Below, piece by piece: positions 21,307-31,868 of a stretch of 64,000 nt of DNA (the stretch's first letter is position 1; each line of letters starts with the position of its first letter). Both the position numbers and the translations under genes were made by a program. The stretch covers positions 372,001 through 436,000 of the forward strand of contig JANEZZ010001865.1 of NCBI GenBank assembly GCA_026122225.1, written 5' to 3'. A model generated the notes under the pieces. That model was not told the origin of the DNA and searched no databases. It worked only from the letters and a program-made list of their open reading frames with translations. The DNA is from Heloderma charlesbogerti. Lineage: Eukaryota; Chordata; Lepidosauria; Squamata; Helodermatidae.

Positions 21307-21675
21307 AAACCATTCAGCAAGTAGAAAACACTCAGTTACTTTTGGGTGGCTCTGTTTTGCTTCCAAACCAAATGTCACTCAACCATCTTTGAATTATTAA
21401 CCAAGGATTGGGAGTAAGTGGAATCAGTTACTTCTCCTAAGACTCTGAAAGTTGGCATCTTGACCATCAGCCAGCCCCTGAGTCCATCTGCCACTCCTCC
21501 TTCCCTCTCCCTCTTGAGGAATAACCTAGAACCTGGACTGTATCACCAACTGCCAGAGGCCAGAAGAGACAACCACCGCACCCCTAAACACCAATATATC
21601 CCTAATGGGATAGTACTTTTCTATTGATTTTAATTGCAAGCTGCATATAATAAATAAATAAATACTTGGATCCAG

Positions 21676-22032
21676 TAGGGTGGCCACTTATGCATCCCCC
21701 CAAAGAAGGAAACAAATAACTAAAAAAGAGGACACAGATCTGCATCAAATTTGCCTATGGTAATTTGTATGTATAGATGCAAATTTAGAAGTAATTGCTA
21801 TAATTTAAATAGAAATACAATACATCTCACCATAGTGGGGAAAACTGTGACCAGGTAACCAGTTCAGTCTGGTCTTCAGGTGCTGCTGATGGGCAACTTT
21901 AAGGCCCCTGCTGCTCTCCCTTCTTGTGGCTCTTTATCTTTAAACCAGACTTGGGATGGACAGCCCTTTAAATACAGGACACCTTCAAAATAGAAGACAG
22001 TCCACTGTAAAGTAGGCCACATGGCCACCCTA
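21676..22032 (-). mobile_element. hAT-like MITE, GGTGGCC family, intact reference copy
   Basis: The copy is 357 bp with ends TAGGGTGGCCACTTATGC and GGCCACATGGCCACCCTA; 10 of 10 terminal bases are inverse complements. GGATCCAG is duplicated exactly on both sides (21668-21675 and 22033-22040), which supports the hAT superfamily. It is non-coding and would need a transposase in trans. It is the best-preserved of about eight copies or pieces in the window. Confidence 0.93.
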
Positions 22033-22040
22033 GGATCCAG

Positions 22041-22859
22041 GGGGGATAGTAGGCATGCCAAGCCTTTGTATACAGCTGTGGATGTTATTGACACTACAAA
22101 CTGTAGTCACATGTTTAGCTGTTAAGCCATTTAGCAGTCATCCTCTCACCCCAGAAAACCCTGGGAATGCACCCCTGCCAGGGTGGTCTAAGACTCTCTA
22201 ACAGAGAATTTCCAGCACCTTGCCAAACTAAATTTCCCAGGACACGTGACAAAGTGGTACAAATCCAATACAAGCCTGTAGGGGAAATTACCCAGTTCAG
22301 CCTGAAGGTCTGTAAGTAAGTAACTAATTTTCTGAACAATTTCCAAGTTCATACATAAGGCCTGCCATATCATTTTTAAGAGATGCTTGAAAAAGTAAGC
22401 ATCTAATCCATCACAGCCTAACAAACATTCATTAAAAAAAATGATGTGAGAAACAATAAGAATTATGGGTCTCACAAACAATATCTGATGTTCATAGCTT
22501 TGATTGTTTCTGCCCTCCCTTCTTTTGTTCCAGCTCACTTTGAAAATTTAAAAAGAAGATGAAGATATTAATGATAAGAATTATCAAGCATAGTGGGCAA
22601 AGTGATGTGTATTAGAAGTAGACACAATGTGATAAGGGGCTGGTCGGCTTTTTTTTTTGGTCGTTGAGGATTGTTTAACAAAAGCCCCCCCCCCAACAGA
22701 CACCTTAGCTCCCACCCCCATGAATTCTTTATTTACAGGTGCTTACTTAGTTCTAGATGAACACAGCCCACTCTATTTCTTGTACATGTACTGCGCACTC
22801 TCTCCCTCTCCCTCTCTCTCACACACACATCCGTAACTCCCCCCTCAACTCTTGTGTTG
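22041..22859. other. Unassigned sequence with short tracts
   Basis: No gene is visible. There is a T-run and C-run near 22651-22695 and a CT-rich tract at 22799-22830. The 74-116 residue frames at 22115-22538 have no recognisable motif. Confidence 0.5.
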
Positions 22860-23095
22860 TAGCTTTATATGCAGCTAATGGAGCAAGGCAATGCTCAAAC
22901 GTCAAATTAAACTGCACAGCTCTGTAATCACTCAGACTGACATGCCATAAAAGGATAATTAGTAGTTCATTACATGGGACATTGTTTGTTCAGCTAAATT
23001 GATTTCTCTCAGCTGCCCATGTTTTCTGTTTATTTAGTGAGCGCTCCGCTGCACATTTTTTATTTGTGAACTAGGAAATCCCTTCTCCTGAAAGT
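22860..23095. other. AT-rich unique block, candidate conserved non-coding element
   Basis: The block has balanced, non-repetitive sequence and no match elsewhere in the window. It contains a homeodomain-like core GGATAATTAGTAG, forkhead-like TTGTTTGTT and CTGTTTATTT, and E-box-like CAGCTG. It resembles developmental enhancers in texture, but conservation cannot be judged from one genome. Confidence 0.35.
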
Positions 23096-23098
23096 TAA

Positions 23099-23144
23099 AA
23101 CACACACACACACCAAATCATTTTCCCCCTTTTGGCCCCTACAC

Positions 23145-23195
<51 letters not shown>
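23099..23195. repeat. (AC)n then a long (AT)n microsatellite
   Basis: A short AC run is at 23099-23113, and a pure AT run of about 48 bases at 23147-23194. The AT run is self-complementary and likely length-variable. Confidence 0.96.
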
Positions 23196-23197
<2 letters not shown>

Positions 23198-24133
23198 CAG
23201 CTGTTTGAGGTAGGTGAACCACCAAAGCAGATGTACGAGGAACAATCACCAGTGTGGAGTGATGTACTCTAAAACTTGAACGGTGGTTAAGGCCTGTTGG
23301 ATGAGCCCACGAAGGGCCAAGCACACCCAGCTGGTTTTATGTGTGGAAATTCCTTGCTTGGCTTTTTTCTTTTCTGTTGGAGGGATCCTTCCCTTTCTTG
23401 TTTGGTCTCACGAAGGGGCACAAATACAAAAGCAGAACCTACCTAATCCCTCTGTGCTCAGGGGCGGAAACTTTACAACAAAGTCTTCTGACAAGCCTCT
23501 CTTTTGGCACGGCAAGGCCTACAGAAACTAGGGAGGTGGGTTGTTGTTTTAAGCAGTCTTTTTGTTCCATGTTTCGATATAAACACCTGACTTCAAAGCT
23601 TTCCAACTTTGCTACTTGGTGTACTTCTAAAACGTCACTTTGTGGGGTGTTCAGAGCACTGCAGGTAGCTGTTAGAAGTGACTGAGACAATGAGGAATGG
23701 ATCTGAAATGCTCCTGAACTTTGCGCGGAGATGGTCCATATAAACATGAAGACTCTTCTGAAAGGCTGATTTGACCACACAAAGGTGAGAAGACATTATC
23801 TGAGGAAAACATATTCCTGTCCCTTAAGCACTTTCCCCCAAAGTTGCTATCAGGGCCACCCCTGGCTGAACAGGTACCCCTAGAAGCAAGAGGATTAGAT
23901 TGCAGTTCTCACCAAGGTAGTAAACCTATACTTGGGCTTTGCCACTTCAGGCCACAAGTGTGAGCTCACATGACTGAATGCTCCTCCATACAACAACATT
24001 CCATGCATGCAGAAAACTGGCATGTCAGGGGAAAAGCTAGGCTAGAACCTTTTCCTAAGTGCAGGGAGGGTTTTTGTTTGTATGTTTGTAGGAGCATTCA
24101 AACATGTGAACCCTCACCTGATATCTGACGTGT
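23196..24133. other. Unassigned non-coding sequence
   Basis: No gene or named repeat is visible. The 113-114 residue frames at 23341-23685 and 23439-23780 are on opposite strands over the same bases. Confidence 0.5.
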
Positions 24134-24896
24134 TAGGGATGTCAGAGAATTTTGCCACGAATCTCGGGGAGGCCGAATGCCAGTGCATTCGTCCCCCTGA
24201 AATCGGTGGCGAAACGGTCTGCCCCCCACCCCCCCGGGACAGGACTTGCCTTCGGCAAATCTTCCTGGCGGCGGCGGCTGCGGTGGCGGTTCAGCGGTGG
24301 CGGCTGCCGGTCTTCCAACCGGCTGCCAATGCCGCCATTTCCAAGTTTTAAAAAACAACAACAACAAAACGTGATAGGCTATGTAAAGATTTATGTAGCC
24401 TATCACGGCTAAATTTTAAAAAACACCGTGATAGGCTACGTAAATGTTTACGTAGCCTATCACGGCTGAGTAAAAACAAACAAACAAATGCGCGTACGCA
24501 AATGGCGGCGCCCATGGGCGCCACCATTTGCGTTCCTTAGTTTGGCACGTCTTAGTCTACGTAAACATTTATGTAGACTACGGCAAAAATAAGGGGAATG
24601 CAAATAGGGTGTTGTTTTTTTACTCAGCTGTGATAGGCTACGTAAACATTTACGTAGCCTATCACGGCTGACTGCAGGGACGCAAACGGCGGCGGCTACG
24701 GCCGCTGCCATTTGCGGGCCCGGCCGGCCAGGATTCAGGGGGGGAGGGACGGAGCACCTCCCCCGCGGCCAGAATTTTGGGGGTGAGGGACGGAGCGCCT
24801 CCCCCCCCAGCCAGAATTTCGGGGGGAGGGACGGAGCGCCTCCCCCCCAACTTGTATCAATTTCATTAAAAGGTAAGTGACTTTCGTACATCCCTA
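24134..24896 (+). mobile_element. hAT-like element, TAGGGATG family, with four GATAGGCTACGTAAA palindromes
   Basis: The ends TAGGGATGTCAGAG and TTTCGTACATCCCTA match those of 40425-40918, which has an exact 8-bp duplication; here the flanks show only ACGTG on each side at a shifted position. Inside are four near-perfect palindromes (24371-24407, 24428-24463, 24549-24585, 24630-24666). GCAAATGGC-type palindromes are at about 24490-24535 and 24681-24717. A three-unit GC-rich tandem repeat (24735-24850) and GGTAAGT (24872-24878) complete it. CpG-rich and non-coding; the frames of up to 151 residues are by-products of GC bias. Confidence 0.85.
24735..24850 (+). repeat. Three-unit GC-rich minisatellite
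   Basis: Three units of about 38-43 bp share CCAGAATTT or CCAGGATTC, a G-run, GAGGGACGGAGCGCCTCC and a C-run. Each unit can fold because the G-run and C-run face each other. A single unit occurs at 7230-7266 and at 40838-40870 in related elements. Confidence 0.85.
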
Positions 24897-25310
24897 CGTG
24901 GAATAGCTCAGACACAGGTTTACCATCTCAGTGAGTGGAGTGGATACTGTGTGCGTGTTGTTGGACTGTACTAAGGTCCCAGATTTCTCCCTACTTGTGC
25001 TATGATACTGGCGTGTACCACTGAAGTGGACCACTACCCACAAGGCATGGTGTTAGAAGACAGATGGAACATTTTAAGAGCAGCAGGGATGGGTTGATAG
25101 CAACTTCATTGACCTCAAAGCGCTACACACACACTTGGGGCCGATCTACATTGCGTCCGCCATCGCAATGAATTCGGTGTCCCGTTGAGTTAAACGCTCT
25201 CACATTAAAACGTGATTATTTACACTCACCCACTTTCCCAGTTGCAGTGCTTCATCGAATGCTCAAGCTCGGTTCACACTTGAGCGCTGTGCTGTTTTCC
25301 TGCGCGTGCT

Positions 25311-25377
25311 TGTCTGATCTCAGATGCTAAGCGGGGTCGGCCCTGGTCAGTGCTTGGACGGGCAACCACCTGGGAAT
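25311..25377 (+). repeat. 5S rRNA-derived segment
   Basis: It resembles the middle and 3' part of 5S rRNA, including TGCTAAGCGGGGTCGGCC and GCTTGGACGGGCAACC. It is independently diverged from the 16408 copy and lacks the ends needed for a working gene. Confidence 0.85.
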
Positions 25378-25555
25378 CAAGCTTTCTGCATTGAGCAGGG
25401 GGTTGTTGTATCCCTTCAAATGAGATTAAGTTTTACCCCCTCCTATCCCCCGCTCTGGATGTTTTTTTTTAAATTAAGGTGTTATCCTCGCAGAATCGGG
25501 GCTTCTGCGTGATGTTTTTTTTTCTAATTGGGGCATGATCTTCGAAGCTTCGAAG

Positions 25556-26119
25556 TTGTGAAGCTTTTTTTTCGCCGTTCTAGCCTACGTAAATATTTAG
25601 CCTATACATAGGCTAGAACGGCGAAAAAAAAAGCCTACGTAAATATTTATGTAGGCTAAAATGGTAAATCAGAAAGGGACGCAAATAGCGCCCACTACGC
25701 TATTTATGTTCCCCCTTTTTTCGCCATAATAGCCTACGTAAATATTTACATAGGCTAAAACGGCTAAAAATAGGGAACACAAATGGCGGCCACTGTAGCT
25801 GCCGCCATTTGCGTACGCTGGTGTTTTTTGGGGGGGGGTTAGCCGTGATAGGCTACATAAATACTTACATAGCCTATCACAGCTGCAAGGCCACCAATGG
25901 CGGCCGCAGCAGCCCAGTCGTGGCTGGCCAGGAGACCAGCCACCGGAGCCACTGCTGCCGCCATCACCGCCGAATCCACTGCATCCGCCCCAGGAAAGTT
26001 CCGTCCCGGGGGGATTCTGTGGGGGGGCAGGGGGGCAGGAGGCCGTTTCACCATGGATTCCGGGATTCTTTAGAATCCGGCCTCACCGGAATCCGTGGCG
26101 GAATTCTCTGCCATCCCTA
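25556..26119 (-). mobile_element. TAGGGATG-type palindromic array, one end missing
   Basis: On the minus strand it starts TAGGGATGGCAGAGAATTCC, as the family does. It carries palindromes at about 25579-25615, 25632-25660, 25727-25760 and 25846-25881 built on GCCTACGTAAATATT. GCAAATGGC-type modules are at about 25685-25712 and 25780-25816. The expected second terminus is absent, so the junction with the host element near 25556 is likely a deletion or recombination point. Confidence 0.7.
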
Positions 26120-26167
26120 GTGAAACCTCATTGGAAGCGAAAAAAGGCAGTAAGCGTAGATCCAGCC

Positions 26168-28097
26168 ACAGTCACAGAATACTGTTCCCTCTGCCTCATG
26201 ATAAATGAACCATCATTGTTTTTTCACAAGGTTTTCTTTTTATAATGTAGATGTTAATGTTGTGTTAAAATGCAAAATTCATGTCAATCTCAGACCACTT
26301 TTAGAGGTTATTCTGAACTATGCATGTATTATTGCATCTCTTATTCTGCCCTATATTTCCCTTCATAAACCCATTTCAAAGCTCTGGTGCTTGAGCTTCA
26401 GAAGCAACAATGGGGCTCAACTGTGTATGAACTAAGGATTAGAAACCATTTTTTTTAAAGTGTAGGTGCTAAATAAATGGTTATGGTAATGTTCTCTGTA
26501 TCATGTGCAATTACTCACATATATAAATGGTTTAAAGGATCTATTATCAAACTATTTAGTACTTTTGTTCCATGTCAATGCTTCATCTGTTGAGGGGAGG
26601 AAGAAAGGGAACACATGCAGTTTCTGTACCCTTTAGGAGTTCCAGATCTGTTCTACTGCAAATGCTATAGCCCTTATTGTAACTTCCCCATTCCATCCTG
26701 GCATGTTTGCTGAATGCTATGATATGGCTGGTGCCTCCATGGATACCAAATGTAACCATGGGATGATGTTAATATCAGGCCTAAATTTGGAACTAGACCA
26801 AGAATTAACTCTTTGTGTTCCCATCTAATTTCACAGTGCTTCACCCCTAGAACAGCCCCTCATTAATCACTGACATAATAACAGGCCTCAGAGGGGGCCG
26901 GAGGGCTGTTTCCAGGATTTCCTGTTGCTTGGCAGGTGAAAAAGTTGCAGCCAGGGGCTTCTGAAATAACTACATCAGGTGCAAGATCTGTTGAAGGCTA
27001 AGCAGCCATCCCAGGAGCATTCTGGGCTGGATCCATATGCTCAACTGCTCTGTCAGTGGTTGCAATCCTATTATAAAGACTTTCCGAACACCTGAGCTAA
27101 GTGACCTAGAGACTAGGAATGGTTAGAAAAGGGGTAAAAAATAATCCAGTATCACAGTCCCATTATATAAATCTATATATGTTGCATTCCCATTTGTGGC
27201 TGGTTTAGGCTTGCATTGTCATCACTTGATGGCTGCAGCATCCAGGTGAACTTGCACGTGTGGATGGCCAACAGCAGGCATAACACCACAGAAAGAATGT
27301 TTATTTTGCCCCCATCCTGTCAAATGCAAGTTTTTTTTCAGGGAGCTGGTTCCATTTCTCAGTCAAGTGTTTAATAAAGTGATAGATGTGCATGCATGAA
27401 CCAGGCCCAAGCCTACAGTGAAGAAAGCCCTTTTCAGACATCATAGCAAAGCCTCCCTATTTAGAGAATGTCTATCTGTAAGAGGCAGATGCTGGGGATT
27501 AACAAAAACGTGTAGCTATTTCCACTGCTTGTGAACTTCTTTTGGAGGAATGACAGTAAGAATTCTAGTAGCCCTCCCCCATTGCCCCTAGCTGAGGGCT
27601 ATACCACTTTGGTAGATGTACAATGCATGAGGCCCTCCTATGCTTCGCACATAGTTAATCAGTGGCCCACCTGCACTCCTCTCCAGGATTTTACAGTTCA
27701 GCCTACTTGCGAACACCTATGAAGCTCCTTCCACATGTTCATAGAGGTACACATGTGAGAGGACAGGGATTATACCCTCCTCCTCCTTTAAAAAGCTCTC
27801 TCTGCAGGAATAGCAAAGTTTCCAAGTCATTACCTAGCAACAAAGCTCAGTAAACCATGTGCAAAGCAGTTTTGCATTTTCCCCATCCATGGATGTAGCT
27901 GTAGCATAACTTGATGGAGGCATGTGCATGAACTCTAACTAAGACCAGATGCTAAGACAAGCAGTCTTCTCCTATAGGTATAAAATTTCTTAGTATCATT
28001 TATGACATCTCATATAGCATGCATTTTATAGAGAGTGTGTAAGACAGGAGGCCCTCTGCTTGCCATTTCCCTATCAATTCTATAGCATAGGACTTGT
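26168..28097. other. Unassigned unique sequence
   Basis: A 1.9-kb stretch with no repeat shared with the rest of the window and no plausible gene. Frames are at most 76 codons. It is AT-rich and may be old intergenic or intronic sequence. Confidence 0.5.
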
Positions 28098-28190
28098 TTC
28101 TTTATTAATTGTATTTCTATACCGCCCAATAGCTGAAGCTCTCTGGGCAGTTCACAATTTTTTTTAAAAATTGGGGAACATTTTTAATTT
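28098..28190 (-). mobile_element. L2-type LINE 3' tail fragment
   Basis: TTTCTATACCGCCCAATAGC followed by CTCTCTGGGCAGTTCACA is the recurrent L2 tail in reverse. Confidence 0.7.
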
Positions 28191-28240
28191 TACAGCACAG
28201 CTTTTCTGAGCAAAATAAGACCATGGTTTAAGACTCCTAT

Positions 28241-28521
28241 CAAGGCTGGCCCTACCATTAGGCAGAGTGAGGCAGTTGCCTCAGGTGGCAGATGCTGGGA
28301 GATGGCAGTAAGATGTTGGAGGAGACAGCTGTGGGTCATGTGGCCTGCCATACACCACCTAAGCTAGCCTGCAGCCTTCAGGTGTGATGGGGGATGCTAT
28401 CCCATTGCCAGTGTTGAAGAAGGATTCAACTGCTAGCCCAGTTGGCTTTTGTGCATATAATGGGACAGGGGAAGGATCTTGTTCTTTGCCTTAGGCAGCA
28501 CAATATCTTGGGCTGGCCCTG
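28241..28521. mobile_element. hAT-like MITE (CAAGGCTGGCCCTA termini)
   Basis: The ends CAAGGCTGGCCCT and GGGCTGGCCCTG carry the GGCTGGCCC motif seen in several hAT-like families. The arms hold TTGCCTCAGGTGGCAG and TTGCCTTAGGCAGCA. Flanks ACTCCTAT (28233-28240) and ACTCCTGT (28522-28529) match at 7 of 8 positions. Confidence 0.8.
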
Positions 28522-28529
28522 ACTCCTGT

Positions 28530-29616
28530 TCTACATTTTATCTGTGTTGGCTTACTTAGTTGATTTCAATATGTCCCATGGACGTTGCCATATTGGAATG
28601 AATCTTTTGATGGCCATTGAGATCAAGAGATTGTTCTGTGTCTCAGATTTTGGGATGGGTGAACAAGCGATGCTTGGGATTGCTAGGATTCTCTGAACAG
28701 CATCTTGCCATTCGTCTCATGTCCGGTTCCTGTTCGCATTTACGATTGCTGTTCGCTTTGCATGAATGGGAAAGTTGCACAAATCGAGCAGCGATCCAAT
28801 GGAAGATTTGCACAAATCTGCCCAGATTTGCGCAACTTCTCTCCACAGGCTAAAGAGGGGCTGATTCTGTCTACAGAGGAAATTTTCACAAATTAGGACA
28901 TTTGGGCAAATTGAACTAGGAACTGGGAAAGAGAGAAACACAAGCACGTATTCAACAATTTGCTATTATTTTCGGTGGACATGTGGTCATTCTCGCACTC
29001 GCATTTGGAGCTTTGAACGGGGTGCGCATGCATGTTTTGTAAGCAAAATTGAAATTCTCATTCATCCTTACTCAAGTTTGCAAATGGGTCTGATCCACTT
29101 ACCTGTTTGGAGCAAGTGAGGGATGGGAAGAGTATAATGGGGAGAACAAAGAGGTATAACCTGTTTATTCCAATCAGTTATAAAATGTCTTTGGGGAAAG
29201 AGACTGCTAGAGAGAGAAAGCAACAACAATTTTGCTTCAGAAGTGAGGCCTCTTGAACTATGCAATCTACCAATTTATTTTTTTAAAGCCTGTTCACATT
29301 TCTACCTATTGTAAGAATTAATCCAGTCCTCAGATCAGTTGGTGCTGGCATAGCTGGATGTAAACATACTTTAAAACCTTGATCTTGGCCTTGATCTAAT
29401 GAAGGTTGATCCAATGATCCATGCAAACAGAAAAACAGCATTAAAAAAACCCCACTGACATGACATGATATGACATAACATTTCATGGAAACAGGTTTCG
29501 ACTAGAGCTAAATTGAAGAAGTACAAATATTTGACATTCACTGAAATTTCCATTTTTATCACTTGAATTTTGAATGTGAAATTGTGTATTCAAAATCAAC
29601 AGTTTGAGACTTTTAC
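28530..29616. other. Unassigned non-coding sequence
   Basis: No gene. At 28760-28880 several short phrases recur within 100 bases (GATTTGCACAAATC, CAGATTTGCGCAA, TTTTCACAAATTAGG), giving a locally palindromic texture. A MITE is possible but its ends are not visible. Confidence 0.4.
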
Positions 29617-29708
29617 AGTGCAATCCTAGCCTATACATGTTTACTTGGAAGTAAGGCCCACTGTATTCAATGGGGCTTACTCTCTAGTAAGTGTATTTAG
29701 GAGTGCAG
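29617..29708. mobile_element. Short palindromic MITE (GCAATCCTATGCA family)
   Basis: About 90 bp with GTGCAATCCTAGCC at the left, GTTTACTTGGAAGTAAG and CTTACTCTCTAGTAAG in the arms, and GGAGTGCAG at the right. Other copies: 39633-39702, 47245-47322, 47326-47410, 50593-50692, 57414-57497 and 57805-57875. Confidence 0.7.
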
Positions 29709-29771
29709 CATGGAGCTGGGATGTGGGATGACCCACTCTTGCTTCTCAGCCACAGTGGTTCTCTAGTAACC

Positions 29772-30119
29772 AGGACCGGTGTCAAGGGTAGGCATTGCTG
29801 GGCACCTGCCAAGGGCCCACACCTTATCAGGGGGCCCACTGACAAGAGTTCCCTCAACCTGCTCCTTCTCTTTAGCACTGCAACCTGCGTGTTTACCCAC
29901 CTGTCATGCTGGCCCAGAGGGAATGGGGAAACAAGCAAGCAAGCAGCAGTGGTGAGAAGGAGAAGCAGTGGTAGCTGCCTGTTTGATCTCTGCTTGGCGA
30001 GCAAGCAGAAAAGGAGCAGGAGCTGGCAAGAGTGACAGGGAGAGAGTAGGCTGACTTTGTGAGGGGCCCACTGAGGGTGTCTTGCCCAAGGGCCGCCCAA
30101 AACCTAGAGCGGTTACCGT
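29772..30119. mobile_element. hAT-like MITE, 'GGGCCC' family, exact 8-bp duplication
   Basis: The copy is 348 bp, flanked on both sides by TAGTAACC (29764-29771 and 30120-30127). The termini AGGACCGGTGTCAAGG and CCTAGAGCGGTTACCGT are imperfect inverted repeats. CAAGGGCCCACACC and GGGGCCCACTGAGGGTGTC are family blocks. Frames of up to 138 codons on both strands are artefacts of low stop density. Relatives: 39228-39562, 42272-42621 and 51695-52050. Confidence 0.85.
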
Positions 30120-30127
30120 TAGTAACC

Positions 30128-30496
30128 ATTTTATTTTACGTATTAAATATGGTGTTGGAAAACGGATCACTCATGCCTAATGGCCATTCTAGCCCTTTCC
30201 AGCGGGAATGAAAAGCAACATGACAACACATTGGATTTTACCAAGTCATTTGCCTTTATTAGGTTTCATTTCTGTTTTTAGAACTTGCTTGCAGTTGTTG
30301 CTATAAATGCAGTGGCTCTTTCCTGCCTCTGCAAGGCTTTTATTTTGGGCCAAACTAGAAAATACATGAAATGTATTGTGATTGCGTTCCATCTCTCTCT
30401 GTGTGTGCTTTTAAAAAAGTGAACAGCTGGGTGCAACAAGGATTGGGACCACAACATGAAGGCGTGAGGGGGGATCTTGGTCTGGCACACCTCTCA
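30128..30496. other. Unassigned non-coding sequence
   Basis: Nothing recognisable. Confidence 0.5.
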
Positions 30497-30625
30497 CCTG
30501 GAACATAGGAAGCCGCCTTATGACATGTTACACTAATTGCACAGCACGTCTCTTGAGTTTTTTGTTTTGACTCTAGGGTAAGTGCCCTGATTCATATCAG
30601 GTCTATCGCACACCAGGAGAGGAAG
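30497..30625 (-). mobile_element. tRNA-derived SINE 3' fragment
   Basis: AACATAGGAAGCCGCCTTAT is the inverse of the SINE 3' end (AAGGCGGCTTCCTATGTT). The rest is diverged. Confidence 0.5.
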
Positions 30626-30669
30626 AACAAACCTTCCCTGCAGTATTGTCTCCAAAATCCCTCGGTGAG

Positions 30670-31250
30670 GCAGGGCTGGCACAAGACCTCCTGCTGCCTG
30701 GGGCAGGAAGTCATGCCACATCCTGACCGCCCCCCCCATAACAATGATGAAAATGGCAGCGGCTGCTTCTTCCCCCACAACTAAGAAGATGATGGCAATG
30801 GCAGTGGTGGCTGCTTCTTCCCCCCCTGGCAGCAGAGCACTGCAGGCCTCTCCCTCAATGCCTCACTGTGAGAGGACCTTCCTCAGAATGAGGTACTGGT
30901 GGGGAGGTTGTCCTGGAGACTGGAAGGGCCCCTCACAACTAGGCATTTGGGCCAGGCTCTCTGGAGAGCTACACTGGCCACTCTCTTCTTATCAGCTGCT
31001 GGGGCTTCCCAGAGAGTCTGCCTGCCCGATGCCATTCTCTGAGGGGGTCCTCAAGGCAAGGCATCAGGCAGGTGGTGCTTCAGAGGGCTGTGCCAGCAGC
31101 TCTCCTGTCGCAGCATTTGCCACAGCAGAGAGTGGCCAGAATGGCTTTCTGGTGTGCTGGGTGGGGTGTGCAGTCCTCCTGGCAGTGGTGGCCCAAGGCA
31201 CATGAGATGCACTGCCTGGGGCCCCGTATCTCATGGAAAGGCCGGCCCTG
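30670..31250. mobile_element. hAT-like element (CAGGGCTGGCAC termini)
   Basis: The termini CAGGGCTGGCACAAG and AAGGCCGGCCCTG are inverted repeats. The interior has two related GCTGCTTCTTCCCCC blocks (30762 and 30811), a local duplication. No convincing 8-bp duplication is seen (CGGTGAGG and CTGGAGGG). The 153-codon frame here is alanine-, serine- and proline-rich and shows no domain. Confidence 0.6.
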
Positions 31251-31311
31251 CTGGAGGGTGTTAAACAAAGAGAAGATTTCCTGCACTGATGCCAATGCGT
31301 GGCGGAGGAGA

Positions 31312-31315
<4 letters not shown>

Positions 31316-31351
<36 letters not shown>

Positions 31352-31352
31352 T
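31316..31352. repeat. (GT)n microsatellite
   Basis: An uninterrupted GT run of about 26 bases with a short imperfect continuation. Confidence 0.95.
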
Positions 31353-31399
31353 AGGGGAGCAGGGTTAAGCCTCCCCTTGCAGTGCATGGTGGTCATTTC

Positions 31400-31460
31400 C
31401 TTTTCATTTCCTTCATTTCTATACCGCTCAATACCCAAACCTCTCTGGGTGGTGACAAAA
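31400..31460 (-). mobile_element. L2-type LINE 3' tail fragment
   Basis: CATTTCTATACCGCTCAATA with CTCTCTGGGTGGTGACA is the reversed L2 tail. Confidence 0.6.
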
Positions 31461-31564
31461 GTCCAAATCAGGGTTGTGAGTTCCTGATCTGAATCAGGGC
31501 TGCATGCACCTACTGTAGAGAACAATACTGTCCTAAGCTACATGCTAACCATTTAACGTAACAT

Positions 31565-31735
31565 GTAGTTTGACCCTGAGTCAGACCGTCTTTCCATTTA
31601 GCCCAGTACTGTCAGCACTGACTAGCAACGGTTCTTCAGGGTCAATCAATCAATCAATTTTATTACGGTCAGAGACCAGCGAGGTTCTTCAGGGTCTCAG
31701 GTAGGAGTTTTCCCCATTGAACCTGGGACGTTTTC
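31565..31735 (-). mobile_element. tRNA-derived SINE body, with a tiny retroinsert inside
   Basis: On the minus strand, GTTCAATGGGGAAAACTCC, CTGACTCAGGGTCAAAC and TAAATGGAAAGACGGTCTG resemble the body and 3' part of the SINE family, strongly diverged. It is interrupted by the 39-bp insert at 31644-31682. Confidence 0.45.
31644..31682 (-). mobile_element. 39-bp retroinsert with a 14-bp target duplication
   Basis: GGTTCTTCAGGGTC occurs exactly at 31630-31643 and 31683-31696. The 39 bases between read, on the minus strand, CTGGTCTCTGACCGTAATAA followed by AATTGATTGATTGATT. This looks like the extreme 3' end and ATTG-type tail of a non-LTR element, inserted after very early 5' truncation. Confidence 0.8.
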
Positions 31736-31739
31736 CCCA

Positions 31740-31862
31740 CTATGGTGAGCTGTATTTTATATTTATTTCATTCCTCCCCGCCTCATGCAAATCTGTACTC
31801 ACTTTTGCCCTCTTTTTTGTTGATGCATTTGCTCTTTTTGGGGTGATGATTTAGTGGCATCC
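31740..31862 (+). mobile_element. hAT-like MITE, GGTGGCC family, fragment
   Basis: CTATGGTGAGCTGTATTTTA, CATGCAAATCTGTACTC and TTGATGCATTTGCTC follow the family's right half. The terminal GGCCACCCTA is missing. Confidence 0.65.
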
Positions 31863-31868
31863 TTTATA

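Larger units (their letters stand above)
25139..26167. mobile_element. Second copy of the 5S-containing palindromic transposon, right arm replaced
   Basis: From GGCCGATCTACATTGCG to about 25555 it follows the left half of the 16236 element, including the 5S-like segment at about 25311-25377 (TCTGATCTCAGATGCTAAGC). The last 48 bases (AACCTCATTGGAAGCGAAAA to GTAGATCCAGCC) match the right end of that element. Between them the right arm is missing and a TAGGGATG-type palindromic array, 25556-26119, lies in its place. Confidence 0.8.

Noticed and set aside
24371..24666. CRISPR-like array
   Set aside because: Repeated palindromes at irregular spacing in a vertebrate transposon; spacers are themselves repeated and no cas genes exist.
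30744..31205. 153-codon frame, alanine- and serine-rich
   Set aside because: It is inside an element with CAGGGCTGGC inverted ends and has an opposing frame of the same length.
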